Assembly: GCA_938021675.1 (NCBI GenBank)
Contig: CALIFY010000043.1
Coordinates: 57,571 to 121,570 of the forward strand
DNA: 64,000 nucleotides
Direction: 5' to 3'
From: an uncultured Acidimicrobiales bacterium
GTDB lineage: Bacteria > Actinomycetota > Acidimicrobiia > Acidimicrobiales > SZUA-35
Shown here: positions 1 to 7,999 of the stretch, piece after piece
How positions within the stretch are numbered: position 1 is the first letter of the stretch
Layout: every line of letters begins with the position of its first letter
Notes under the pieces: generated by a model
Database searches by the model: none
Told to the model about the DNA's origin: nothing
The model's input: only the letters and a program-made list of their open reading frames with translations
Made by a program: the position numbers and the translations under genes

Positions 1-628
1 CCAGGTCGATAGCCTCGACCGCCTCTGGGCCACCGGTGAGCGCTATATGGGCCGCCTCGCCGAGATTGCCTTGGAGCATGACACCTCGGCGCATCGCCGT
101 ACGCTTCACCCCTGCGGCTTTTGCCACCGCATCGGTCATGACCCCTGCCAGTGCGCCTTGTCGGGCGTCGCCGACGAGAACCCGGCGGACAAAGCCTTGC
201 TCTTTCTCATCGCAGACGGCAAGGTATCGTCGAAGTCTGTGCTGGCGGGCGGCCTCAGAACCCGGTCCGGTGAGGGTTGCGATTTCGCTCAGGAGTCGAT
301 CGAGGCCGGCGACGTCCGGGGTGTCTTGCGGTGGCGGGCGTCCCCCGACGCCTCGAACCTCTCCGGCTCCGAGATCGGACGCTGCGCCGTCTTTCGTGTC
401 GACGTGGACGGCTGTCTCGTTCACGCCGTCGGCGTCGAGCTTCGATACCAAGCCCCAACCGACGCCGATCGAGCCCTGGCGGGGTGTTGCGAGAAGAAAG
501 CCGATAGCGGGGACGACGTCGGTTGGCGACAGGTTGGCGAGGAGTTCAGCCAACGCGTCGGCTTTCACCGTCCGTTTTGACGTGGCCCGCAAGCGCTCGG
601 TCGTCTCGGCCAATCTGGCTAACCGCAT
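1..628 (-). CDS. ATP-dependent DNA ligase, N-terminal part (runs off left edge)
   Basis: Reverse-strand reading from an ATG at 628 stays open to the window edge, giving about 209 residues. The segment LAELLANLSPTDVVPAIGFL near the start and the later GFVRRVLVGDARQGALAGVM and TAMRRGVMLQGNLGEAA match the all-helical DNA_ligase_A_N domain of actinobacterial ATP-dependent ligases (LigB/LigC class). The adenylation domain with the KxDG lysine would lie beyond position 1, so catalytic competence cannot be judged. These enzymes seal nicks using ATP, alongside the essential NAD-dependent ligase. No strong ribosome site precedes the ATG, so the start may differ slightly. The NUDIX gene lies 73 bp upstream on the same strand. 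The plus-strand open frames across this stretch are antisense shadows. Confidence 0.8.
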   Translation of the reverse strand, partial: MRLARLAETTERLRATSKRTVKADALAELLANLSPTDVVPAIGFLLATPRQGSIGVGWGLVSKLDADGVNETAVHVDTKDGAASDLGAGEVRGVGGRPPPQDTPDVAGLDRLLSEIATLTGPGSEAARQHRLRRYLAVCDEKEQGFVRRVLVGDARQGALAGVMTDAVAKAAGVKRTAMRRGVMLQGNLGEAAHIALTGGPEAVEAIDL

Positions 629-701
629 CCGGTATTCTGCCGCACATCGGCTGAGAGGAGTGAATCGGCGGAAGAAGTGAGTCCGCTTGGATCGGTCGCG
701 C

Positions 702-1445
702 TCATCGCCAAGCGAAGACCGGTTGCTCGTACTGATCCACCCTGGTGGCCAGCCCACGAATCGCTACATCGTGGAACTGGTGGATGATCGCTCCGGTCGG
801 TGCGTGGATCAGGTCGCCGCCGATCGGTACCTGAATGACCGGTCGGTCACTTTCGGGAATCGAGACGAACCGCACCGGCCGCGACAGCTCGGTCAGCGCG
901 ATGCGGTGAATCGAAGCCACTTCGTCGGGATTGGCAACAGGATCGGCATCTCCAGGCGCCCAGAACACGAACGGTGAGATGACATAGCCGGACCGGGTCG
1001 GATAGTCGTCGAGCCGACCGAGAAGGTCGGCCTCGGTTACCGTAAGTTTGATCTCTTCCTCGATCTCTCGGATCGCCGCGCTGAAGGCCGTCTCGCCGCT
1101 GTCGAGTCGACCTCCGGGCAGCGCCCATTGGTTGGCATGGGAGTGCAGCCGGGAGCTGCGACGAGTCAACACGAGCGCGGCGCCGCCAGCCGTACCTTCG
1201 ATCGAGCCGGTGAGCGCTGGGCCGAACTCGTCGGTGGGGTCGAACCCGGGAATCTGATCCAACATGGGTAACCGGTCGATCTCGGATGAGTCACAACCAT
1301 GTTGCTCGGCGTCACTGTCGATCAATACCACACCGACCGCGGCGTGTCGGCGGCCGTCCAGCGGGTATGTGCGGACAGTGTGCCGTTTCAGGTTCGAAGA
1401 GAGTTGGGCCCGTAACCGGTCGTCGAAGCGGATGGGGGCTGTCAT
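702..1445 (-). CDS. NUDIX hydrolase (CoA-pyrophosphatase-like)
   Basis: The 247-residue protein contains a clear NUDIX box starting GRLDSGETAFSAAIREIEEE: the GX5EX7REUXEE core is intact, with Lys in place of the later Gly. A preceding LPGG and a RRSSRLHSHANQWALPGG stretch resemble CoA/NAD pyrophosphatases (NudL/YeaB type), which cut a pyrophosphate bond in nucleotide derivatives using divalent metal bound by the Glu residues. The true substrate is unknown. A 73-codon open frame on the same strand ends only 9 bp upstream, suggesting one transcript, and the DNA ligase gene follows 73 bp downstream. Confidence 0.85.
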   Translation of the reverse strand: MTAPIRFDDRLRAQLSSNLKRHTVRTYPLDGRRHAAVGVVLIDSDAEQHGCDSSEIDRLPMLDQIPGFDPTDEFGPALTGSIEGTAGGAALVLTRRSSRLHSHANQWALPGGRLDSGETAFSAAIREIEEEIKLTVTEADLLGRLDDYPTRSGYVISPFVFWAPGDADPVANPDEVASIHRIALTELSRPVRFVSIPESDRPVIQVPIGGDLIHAPTGAIIHQFHDVAIRGLATRVDQYEQPVFAWR

Positions 1446-1454
1446 CGGCAGGGT

Positions 1455-1676
1455 TCAGCTCGTCGCAGACCGACGCCGTGATCGACGTCGCCAGAGCCGC
1501 CGGAGGAGTCGAAGCGACGCGCTGCCAGCCAACAACAACTCCATCGATGACGTCGCCGATGCTGCGCCGTTCCGGCGTTGGGCGGCCCGGCTCAGTGCCG
1601 CACCGACCAGTGCCAGGTCGGACACGAGACCGATGAGGGGGAATCGTCGCGATGCACGGTTTCTGAAGAGTCCCAT
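1455..1676 (-). CDS. small hypothetical protein
   Basis: A 73-residue frame ends 9 bp before the NUDIX gene on the same strand. Its first half (about residues 13-30, PLIGLVSDLALVGAALS) is hydrophobic and could be a membrane helix. The tail is arginine-rich (RLLRRLWRRRSRRR), as in small basic membrane-anchored proteins. No family is recognised and no convincing ribosome site is seen before the ATG. Placement in a possible operon and codon use support it. Chance remains a real alternative. Confidence 0.4.
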   Translation of the reverse strand: MGLFRNRASRRFPLIGLVSDLALVGAALSRAAQRRNGAASATSSMELLLAGSASLRLLRRLWRRRSRRRSATS

Positions 1677-1789
1677 GGCTTGACAACTTAGCCTCGATCT
1701 TGCGGAGCTAGGTCGCTCTTGCCGAGTGGACCGAACGTGATCGCCAATCGCCTACGCGGCTGACGTGATGTCGGCCTACACTCGCCGCC

Positions 1790-2281
1790 GTGGCCAGTGG
1801 AGACCAGCGGGCATCGATGCCAGAAGGTTTGACCGGAACCGGATTGACCATCGGGGTGGTTCGAGCTCGATGGAATCCCGACATCGTGTCCCGCTTGGTT
1901 GACGGTGTCACCCGCGGTCTGGCGGTGCTGAAGGTTACCCATACGACCGAGGTTGAGGTGCCTGGATGCTTCGAGATTCCGCTCGCGGCAAAGTATCTCG
2001 CCGAGTCTGGCCAGGTCGATGCGATCGTGTGTCTCGGCGCGGTGATAAGAGGACAGACCACTCACTATGAGCTGGTAGCGGGGGAGTGCGGTCGAGGTGT
2101 TCAAGACGTCCAGCTGGCGACCGGCGTCCCGGTGTTGTTTGGCGTGTTGACCGTAGAGAACGACGCCCAAGCGCTCGCTCGTACCGAAGGCCCTGGTGGG
2201 CACAACGTCGGTGAGGAAGCAGCCCACGGAGCCGTTGAGATGGCGCGATTGGCTCAGCGATACGCCCCGTTTCGGACCTAA
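1790..2281 (+). CDS. ribH: 6,7-dimethyl-8-ribityllumazine synthase
   Basis: Lumazine synthase condenses 5-amino-6-ribitylaminouracil with 3,4-dihydroxybutanone phosphate, the penultimate riboflavin step. The 163-residue length is normal. Family signatures are present in order: IGVVRARWN near residue 20, VPGCFEIPLAAKYLA, CLGAVIRGQTTHYELVA, PVLFGVLTVEN and the C-terminal GHNVGEEAAHGAVEMA. The start is GTG. The stop codon overlaps the ATG of the next gene (TAATG), so the two are translationally coupled. Other rib genes are not in view. Confidence 0.95.
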   Translation: MASGDQRASMPEGLTGTGLTIGVVRARWNPDIVSRLVDGVTRGLAVLKVTHTTEVEVPGCFEIPLAAKYLAESGQVDAIVCLGAVIRGQTTHYELVAGECGRGVQDVQLATGVPVLFGVLTVENDAQALARTEGPGGHNVGEEAAHGAVEMARLAQRYAPFRT

Positions 2282-2676
2282 TGGTGTCCAGCGAATCGTT
2301 TTTTCCTTACCGGTTTGATCGGAAGTATCTTGGAATCTGGTGGCCTCTCGGCGTTCGTGAAGATGTCGACGGGGTCACTCTGACCGACGATCGGTTCATC
2401 GCCACGTATGGCCGGCAGCGTCTTGAAACGCCGATGGCGAACATCACCGGCGCTCACATAACGCTGGACTATGACTGGTGGAAGGCGATCGGGATGCGAC
2501 TCTCGTTCGTCGATGATGGATTGACGTTCGGCACTGCGGTTCATGGCGGGGTATGCGTGCATTTCGACCAGCGGGTCCGGCGAGTAATCGGCCGCAAGGA
2601 TCATTCTGCGGTAACGGTCACCGTCGGTGATCTCGACGGCCTGGTGTCGGCGATCATGGAGCGAGTGGATCGCTGA
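2281..2676 (+). CDS. conserved hypothetical protein coupled to ribH
   Basis: A 131-residue soluble protein with start overlapping the ribH stop by one base. It has several aromatic residues (FFPYRFDRKYLGIWWPLG at the N terminus, DYDWWKAIGMRLSF mid-protein) and alternating beta-type hydrophobicity, compatible with a small beta-rich or PH-like fold. No catalytic motif is visible and no family is recognised with confidence. Coupling to ribH suggests co-expression but not necessarily a riboflavin function. Confidence 0.7.
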   Translation: MVSSESFFPYRFDRKYLGIWWPLGVREDVDGVTLTDDRFIATYGRQRLETPMANITGAHITLDYDWWKAIGMRLSFVDDGLTFGTAVHGGVCVHFDQRVRRVIGRKDHSAVTVTVGDLDGLVSAIMERVDR

Positions 2677-2692
2677 AGCCCGGCTGGCTTGG

Positions 2693-3145
2693 TCACGACT
2701 CGTCTCGGGCGTGGCTCTCAGCTTGGGCCTTCAAGGAGGCATTCATCTCCTCAAAACCTTGCTTGGTCTGTTTGTCGAGCGACCTTCGCAGAAACGGCAC
2801 GAGCACTCCGGAGAAGTGTTCGCTATGAACCATTCGAGTGCCACCGTCAGGAGTTCCGGTGAGTTCGAACCGGTGTCGACCGTCGAAGACGCCAGCGATG
2901 CCGAGCCGGCCTAGCCATTCAAGGGATTGGCCAGGGATGATCTCGGTGATCGTTGGTTTGAAGGTCATAGCCTTGCCGCCGGGGGGCTGCAGGCGGTTGG
3001 TTAGACGCTTGCCGACCGCCAAGTCACCGGCTGCCGAGGTGATGAACGGATTCCAGTCGGCGTACCGATCGAGGTCGCTCAGGACCTGCCAAACGGTGTC
3101 GGGTGGGGCATCGATAGTGATTTCGGTGTGTAGATCATGGTGCAT
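2693..3145 (-). CDS. SRPBCC (START/Bet v1-like) family protein
   Basis: About 150 residues with the typical polyketide-cyclase/SRPBCC opening (EITIDAPPDTVWQVLSDLDRYADWNPF), a central LEWLGRLGIAGVFDGRHRFEL strand pair and an amphipathic C-terminal helix. These proteins bind hydrophobic ligands in a deep pocket. An ATG five codons further upstream is possible, but GAGGAG lies 7 nt before the ATG at 3145, so that start is preferred. It is divergently transcribed from a TetR regulator with two related operators between them, so the regulator probably controls it. Its ligand is unknown. Confidence 0.85.
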   Translation of the reverse strand: MHHDLHTEITIDAPPDTVWQVLSDLDRYADWNPFITSAAGDLAVGKRLTNRLQPPGGKAMTFKPTITEIIPGQSLEWLGRLGIAGVFDGRHRFELTGTPDGGTRMVHSEHFSGVLVPFLRRSLDKQTKQGFEEMNASLKAQAESHARDES

Positions 3146-3165
3146 GGTTTCACTCCTCACGCAGT

Positions 3166-3227
3166 CGCAACACTTGTTGCGTTACTGAGTGTGGCATCGA
3201 TGGTAGCTAAACGCAACAAAAAGTGCG
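3166..3227. promoter_or_regulatory. twin inverted-repeat operators for the TetR regulator
   Basis: Two 16-bp elements lie between the divergent genes. CGCAACACTTGTTGCG is at 3166-3181 and CGCAACAAAAAGTGCG at 3212-3227. Both begin CGCAACA and end in a TGCG half, and their centres are 46 bp apart. A -10-like GATAAT at 3227-3232 abuts the second site, close to the regulator start at 3242. This arrangement fits autoregulation plus control of the SRPBCC gene. Assignment to the TetR protein is inferred from position. Confidence 0.65.
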
Positions 3228-3241
3228 ATAATGTGGATCTG

Positions 3242-3850
3242 ATGACAGAGGACACGAGGGTTGGCGCACAGCGGCCAGGGGGGCGAGCAGCCCGCGTTCG
3301 CTCGGTGGTACTTAAGACCACGGCCGAGATGTTGGCCGAGGTCGGCTATGACGAGATGAGTGTCGAGGAGGTCGCCACTAGGGCAGGGGTTCACAAAACG
3401 ACGGTGTATCGACGTTGGTCGACAAAGTCTGCACTCATCGCCGACGCAATTCGAGTCTCATCCCAAGAGAACGTGCCGATACCCGATACCGGCTCGCTCC
3501 GCGGTGATCTTCAGGCGCTGGCACGGTCGGTGGCTGCCACTATCGGTTCCACCGACGGCGCTCGCCGGTCCCGCTCCCTCGCTGCGGCGGGCACCATGTC
3601 CGAAGAGCTAGCGGCTGACATGCACGCCTTCTGGGCGGAACGCCTCTCGGCTTCCGGAACGGTCATCGACCGGGCCATAGCACGAGGGGAACTTCCAGCG
3701 AGTTGTGACCCGAACCTCATCATCGAGACGCTCATCGGGCCGCTCTGGGTTCGACTTCTACTCACCGGCGAACCGATAACGGCCGACCTCGCCGATCGAG
3801 TCGCCGATCTGGTTACCGACGGCGCGACGCTGTGGCAACAGCCGCAGTGA
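3242..3850 (+). CDS. TetR/AcrR family transcriptional regulator
   Basis: The 202-residue protein has an N-terminal TetR helix-turn-helix (MLAEVGYDEMSVEEVATRAG then VHKTTVYRRWSTKSALIADA) and a ligand-binding C-terminal domain of the TetR_C_11 kind (LIIETLIGPLWVRLLLTGEP). The open frame extends upstream, but the ATG at 3242 gives the normal length and leaves the operator region free. It is divergent from the SRPBCC gene and presumably represses it and itself. Confidence 0.88.
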   Translation: MTEDTRVGAQRPGGRAARVRSVVLKTTAEMLAEVGYDEMSVEEVATRAGVHKTTVYRRWSTKSALIADAIRVSSQENVPIPDTGSLRGDLQALARSVAATIGSTDGARRSRSLAAAGTMSEELAADMHAFWAERLSASGTVIDRAIARGELPASCDPNLIIETLIGPLWVRLLLTGEPITADLADRVADLVTDGATLWQQPQ

Positions 3851-3872
3851 CCGAGCAGCCGCACGCGCCGAT

Positions 3873-4577
3873 CTAGCCGCCGTAGGTGCGGCGGAAGCGC
3901 CGGCGGGCCAGCCAACCCATGGTGGCGATAGCCTTCGTCGCGTCCTCCTCCGCAGCTCTCCGTTGCTGAACGGCTTCGTCTTTTGCTATTCGCTCCGCCT
4001 CGGCCAACGCCATCTCCCGGGAGACACGCTGACGGAGCTCAGCGACCTTCGCGTCGGCCACCAATCGCGCCGACCGTTCTTCTCGATAGCGGTCACCCGA
4101 TATCGTGCGTTCGCGCCGTTCGATCTCAAGTTTGCGAGTCACCCGTTCATGTTTCTGGGTGATGTCGGCCAGAGCGCTACGGGTCTGAGACGCTTCGACG
4201 ACGGCCCGAGTCTTGTCGGCGTGCACCCCGAGGAGGCGATCGAGGAGTGCTCGGTCCAGCACCTCGGCAACCGACAGCGGATTCCCGCCCGGCTCCGGTG
4301 TATCGGTTGTAGCCCGCGGTGGGGCCGAGGCTTGACGTTGTATGGGAACCAGAGAGTGGGTTTGCGGTGAGTCCTCGTCTGGGCGGAGATCGATGACCCA
4401 GCCGTGGCGTTTGGCAATATCACCGAGTTTGCTTGCCGGGAGCAGCCAACGTTCACCACCCACATCGGGCGAGCGACGCGCCTCAGGCAAGTGGCCGTCA
4501 CTTATAAGTTGTTCAAGCGCTTTCGGCTCGACGCCGAGTTTTTCGCCAGCCTGACGAAGCGTGATCGTCGACTCCAT
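3873..4577 (-). CDS. helix-turn-helix and coiled-coil protein of unknown function
   Basis: A 234-residue protein opening with a MerR/excisionase-like DNA-binding fold (ITLRQAGEKLGVEPKALEQL then ISDGHLPEARR, with a wing GERWLLPASKLGDIAKRHGW). A Pro/Ser/Thr-rich linker follows at about residues 65-100. A long charged coiled coil (about residues 120-225, rich in Arg, Glu and Ala) then ends in a basic WLARRRFRRTYGG tail. GGAGG lies 11 nt upstream of the ATG. This architecture could be a nucleoid or scaffold DNA-binding protein. Its role is unknown. Confidence 0.7.
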   Translation of the reverse strand: MESTITLRQAGEKLGVEPKALEQLISDGHLPEARRSPDVGGERWLLPASKLGDIAKRHGWVIDLRPDEDSPQTHSLVPIQRQASAPPRATTDTPEPGGNPLSVAEVLDRALLDRLLGVHADKTRAVVEASQTRSALADITQKHERVTRKLEIERRERTISGDRYREERSARLVADAKVAELRQRVSREMALAEAERIAKDEAVQQRRAAEEDATKAIATMGWLARRRFRRTYGG

Positions 4578-4719
4578 CGTTCGGTCAACCTCCGTGCCTG
4601 AGTACCCACCGGCACACTACGGGTCGAGTCGGCGTCGACGGTGGATGATCAGCGTTGCACCCACATGGGGGAGCAGTCACGCGGCACGACAACCGGAGAA
4701 TGTCCGGTGCCCGGTGGGA

Positions 4720-5946
4720 TCAGACGTTCAGCAATTCCAACGTCGGGACCGCTCTCACCAGGGTTCCTCCCCAGTCTCCGAGATAGGAGAGCTGGTCGGC
4801 GATCTCGGTCATGAGGTTCCAGGGAAGGACGAGCACGTAATCCGGCCGCTGCTCTTTAAGAACTGACTCCTCGACGATCGGCACGTTGCTGCCTGGCAGA
4901 TACTGGCCCTGCTTGTGGGGATTGGCGTCGACGACAAAGCCGATCCGGTCTGCGCCGACCCCTGCGTAGTTGAGAAGGGTGTTTCCCTTGGCTGCGGCGC
5001 CGTATGCGGCCACCGACTTGCCGGCCGCTTCGGCTTCGTCGAGAAAGGCCAGGAGGTCACCGCGAATGGCGTCGGTTCGTTCCTGGAACCCTTGGTAGTA
5101 CTCGATGGTCGAGACGCCGGCCGTTCGTTCAACGTCCAGCAGGGCTCCAACCGCAGCCGAGACCGGCCGCGTTCCGGCGTCTGCCCGCTGAGCGAAGACC
5201 CGGAGACTGCCACCGTGGGTGGGAATCTGGTCGACGTCGAACACCGACAACCCGTTGGCAGAGAAAATCGTATCGACCGCGGTGAGTGAGAGATAGGAGT
5301 AGTGCTCGTGATAGATGGTGTCGAACAAGCCTTGGTCAACCAACACCTGGAGGTGAGGAAACTCGAAGGTCGACACACCATCGTCGGCGAGAAGCCGGGC
5401 GAATCCGCCAACGAAGTCGTTGATGTCTGGGACATGGGCCAGCACGTTGTTGGCTGCGGTCAAGGTGGCCTGCCGGCCCTCCGCAGCCAGGCGCTCACCG
5501 AGAGCGACGCCGAAGAACTCCTCGACGATGTCGATGCCTTTCTCCCGAGCTACCGCAGCGGTGCTCGCCGTCGGCTCTACGCCGTAGCACGGGATGCCTC
5601 GATCCCTGACGTATTGCAGTAGGTACCCGTCATTGGCCGCCACCTCGACGACGCAGCTCGAATCGTCGAGGCCGAACCTCTCGACCATGTCGGAAACGTA
5701 GGCCTCGGAGTGCTTGAGCCACGATGCCGAATACGAGCTGAAGTAGGCATACTCGGCATCGAACAGCTCGTCGGCGGCGGCGAAATCCTCGGTCTGGACT
5801 AACCAACACCGATCACACACCAACACCCGAAGCGGGTACGCCGTCTCCGCCACCGACGGATCCTTCACATACGCGTTTGACGGAGGCGAGCTGTCGAGAT
5901 CGACGAAGACCGCATCGAGTTGGTTGTTGCAGTGGCGACAGTTCAT
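4720..5946 (-). CDS. zinc-ribbon C-methyltransferase (TylCIII/NovU-like)
   Basis: With the start set at 5946 the protein is 408 residues. The N-terminal Methyltransf_13 zinc ribbon has the pairs MNCRHC and VCDRC. A Rossmann-type SAM domain follows (VVEVAANDGYLLQYV). The C-terminal Methyltransf_14 domain has the typical YHEHYSYLSL, THGGSLRVF and AAYGAAAKGNTLLNY segments. The family methylates sugar nucleotide or related carbonyl carbons using SAM. An upstream in-frame extension is low-complexity and lacks family similarity, so it was not used. No other sugar-pathway genes are adjacent. Confidence 0.88.
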   Translation of the reverse strand: MNCRHCNNQLDAVFVDLDSSPPSNAYVKDPSVAETAYPLRVLVCDRCWLVQTEDFAAADELFDAEYAYFSSYSASWLKHSEAYVSDMVERFGLDDSSCVVEVAANDGYLLQYVRDRGIPCYGVEPTASTAAVAREKGIDIVEEFFGVALGERLAAEGRQATLTAANNVLAHVPDINDFVGGFARLLADDGVSTFEFPHLQVLVDQGLFDTIYHEHYSYLSLTAVDTIFSANGLSVFDVDQIPTHGGSLRVFAQRADAGTRPVSAAVGALLDVERTAGVSTIEYYQGFQERTDAIRGDLLAFLDEAEAAGKSVAAYGAAAKGNTLLNYAGVGADRIGFVVDANPHKQGQYLPGSNVPIVEESVLKEQRPDYVLVLPWNLMTEIADQLSYLGDWGGTLVRAVPTLELLNV

Positions 5947-6076
5947 AGCAGTTCCCGCTTGTATCGCTGATGGGGCACCGGGTGCGCCCCACGGTCCGGT
6001 AGGTGCCTGTGTGGTGCACCTCCCTGAAAGGAGAGCCGGATCTGTCGCCGATGATACCGGTGTCGGAGAATGAGCC

Positions 6077-7843
6077 TCAGCTGGGCCGCTGTTGGGTGCG
6101 CCGTTTCTGTATGTTTGCCCACTCATCGCGGAGTCCGACGGTGCGATGGAAGGTGGTTGGATCGTCGAGGTCAGCCGCGAAATAGCCCAAACGCTCGAAC
6201 TGAACCACCTGGCCCGCGGTGACATCGGCCAGGGCCGGTTCGAGCCGACAGTCGGTCAGGGTCTCGCGGGAATTGGGGTTCAGCAGTTCGAGCGGGTCGC
6301 CGTCCTCCGCTCCGGGGTGTGGGTCGGTGAACAACCGGTCGTAGAGATGGACCGTGCCGGTCGTCGCCGTACTGGAAGATACCCAATGGATGGTGGATTT
6401 GACCTTCCGTCCATCCGGGGTCGAACCGCCGTCACTCTCCGGATCGTAGGTGACAAAAACCTCGGTCACCGTGCCGTCTGCATCGGTGGCAACGTCGGTG
6501 GCGGTGATGTAGTAACCGGCCCGAAGCCTGACCTCTCGCCCGAGGGTGAGACGATAATATTTTGGTGGCGGTTCGAGCTTGAAATCGTCCTGTTCGATAA
6601 CTAGCTCACCGCTAAAGGGCACCATTCTTGTGCCGGCGCCCTCATCGCCTGGATTGTTGATTGCTTCAACCGAGGTGGCCTGCCCTTCTGGCCAATTGGT
6701 GATCGTCACCTTCAACGGACGGAGCACCGCCATCCGGCGAAGTGCAGCGGCGTTCAGATCGGTGCGTACGAACGATTCGAGCAGTTCTATGTCGTTGATG
6801 CTGTTCGTGCGAGCGACACCGATGTGATCGATGAATGCCCGTATCGCCGCCGGCGGGTACCCACGCCGTCGAAGCCCGCTGAGCGTTGGCATCCTCGGAT
6901 CATCCCAGCCGTCGACGGTACCGCCGGCAACGATCGCGGCCAGCTTTCGTTTCGAAAGTACGGTGTAGGTAAGCGCGAGACGGGCGAACTCGGTTTGTTC
7001 TGGCTTGTCGTGCGGGTAGTCGACGTGTTCGAGGAACCAGTCGTAGAGGGGGCGATGGTCGGAGAATTCGAGCGTGCACAACGAGTGGGTGACACCCTCG
7101 ATGGCATCAGACTGACCGTGGGCCCAGTCGTATGTGGGGTAGATGATCCATCGTTCGCCGCTTCGGTGATGAGCTAACCGGCGGATTCGGTAGAGGATGG
7201 GGTCGCGGAGCTGCATGTTTTCTGACTGCATGTCGATCTTGGCCCGGAGAACTTTTTCGCCGTCGTCGAACCGCCCGTCGCGCATGCCTCGGAACAGCTG
7301 CAGGTTTTCGTCTGTGGAACGATCCCGGAACGGGCTCTCGACCCCTGGCTGGCCGAATCCGCCCCGCTGGCTGGAGATCGTGTCGGAGTCCTGATCATCG
7401 ACATAGGCGAGGCCTTTGAGGATCAGCTGTTCAGCCCAGGTGTATAGCTGATCGAAGTAGTCGGACGCGTATTTGGTTTCGCCCGACGGTTGGTATCCCA
7501 ACCAGGCGAGGTCGGCTTCGATCGAGTCGATGAACTCCTGTTCCTCGGTCTCCGGATTCGTATCATCGAACCGAAGGTTGCACGTGCCGCCAAACTCGTC
7601 GGCGATGGCGAAGTTCAGTCCGATCGACTTGGCGTGGCCGATGTGAAGGTGGCCGTTGGGCTCCGGCGGGAACCGGGTTTGGACCCGTCCCCCAAACCGG
7701 TTCGACGCGGTGTCTTGGCGTACCTTGTCCCGGACAATGTCGCTTGCCGAATGGCCGTCCGAACCGGGCTGGGGGTCGGCCGGTGTCCCCGCCGAATCGC
7801 GTGTCGGGTGGCTATCGGAAGGTGTTGGGTCCGCGCTGGTCAC
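6077..7843 (-). CDS. glnS: glutaminyl-tRNA synthetase
   Basis: Class I synthetase charging tRNA-Gln. With a GTG start at 7843 it has 588 residues. The HIGH motif is in PPEPNGHLHIGHAKS (about residue 67) and the KMSKS equivalent is VLSKRKLAA. GlnRS-specific elements (LRFDDTNPETEEQEFIDSI, YPTYDWAHGQSDAIEGVTHS, DDPRMPTLSGLRRRG) and the C-terminal anticodon-binding beta barrels are present. The open frame extends much further, antisense to the next gene. An ATG at 7942 preceded by GGAG (11 nt) is the main alternative start and would add a low-complexity 33-residue extension. The gene ends convergent with nothing and is divergent from the DUF885 gene. Confidence 0.93.
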   Translation of the reverse strand: MTSADPTPSDSHPTRDSAGTPADPQPGSDGHSASDIVRDKVRQDTASNRFGGRVQTRFPPEPNGHLHIGHAKSIGLNFAIADEFGGTCNLRFDDTNPETEEQEFIDSIEADLAWLGYQPSGETKYASDYFDQLYTWAEQLILKGLAYVDDQDSDTISSQRGGFGQPGVESPFRDRSTDENLQLFRGMRDGRFDDGEKVLRAKIDMQSENMQLRDPILYRIRRLAHHRSGERWIIYPTYDWAHGQSDAIEGVTHSLCTLEFSDHRPLYDWFLEHVDYPHDKPEQTEFARLALTYTVLSKRKLAAIVAGGTVDGWDDPRMPTLSGLRRRGYPPAAIRAFIDHIGVARTNSINDIELLESFVRTDLNAAALRRMAVLRPLKVTITNWPEGQATSVEAINNPGDEGAGTRMVPFSGELVIEQDDFKLEPPPKYYRLTLGREVRLRAGYYITATDVATDADGTVTEVFVTYDPESDGGSTPDGRKVKSTIHWVSSSTATTGTVHLYDRLFTDPHPGAEDGDPLELLNPNSRETLTDCRLEPALADVTAGQVVQFERLGYFAADLDDPTTFHRTVGLRDEWANIQKRRTQQRPS

Positions 7844-7999
7844 GAGTGAGCAGGGTAGCGGCGAACGTTTTTCGAACGGCGGCGGTTGCGGCGGCGTTGA
7901 GCTGAGAGGTACGTCGATCTTGAAGACGAAGCGGTTGGCCATTCGGTACGAATCTCCAATGGAGGCGACCGGTGGGTCGACCGAGACTAGCCTTCGGCT

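Noticed and set aside
36..680. Two long plus-strand open frames at the left edge
   Set aside because: They are antisense to the ligase gene, which has clear family motifs on the minus strand.
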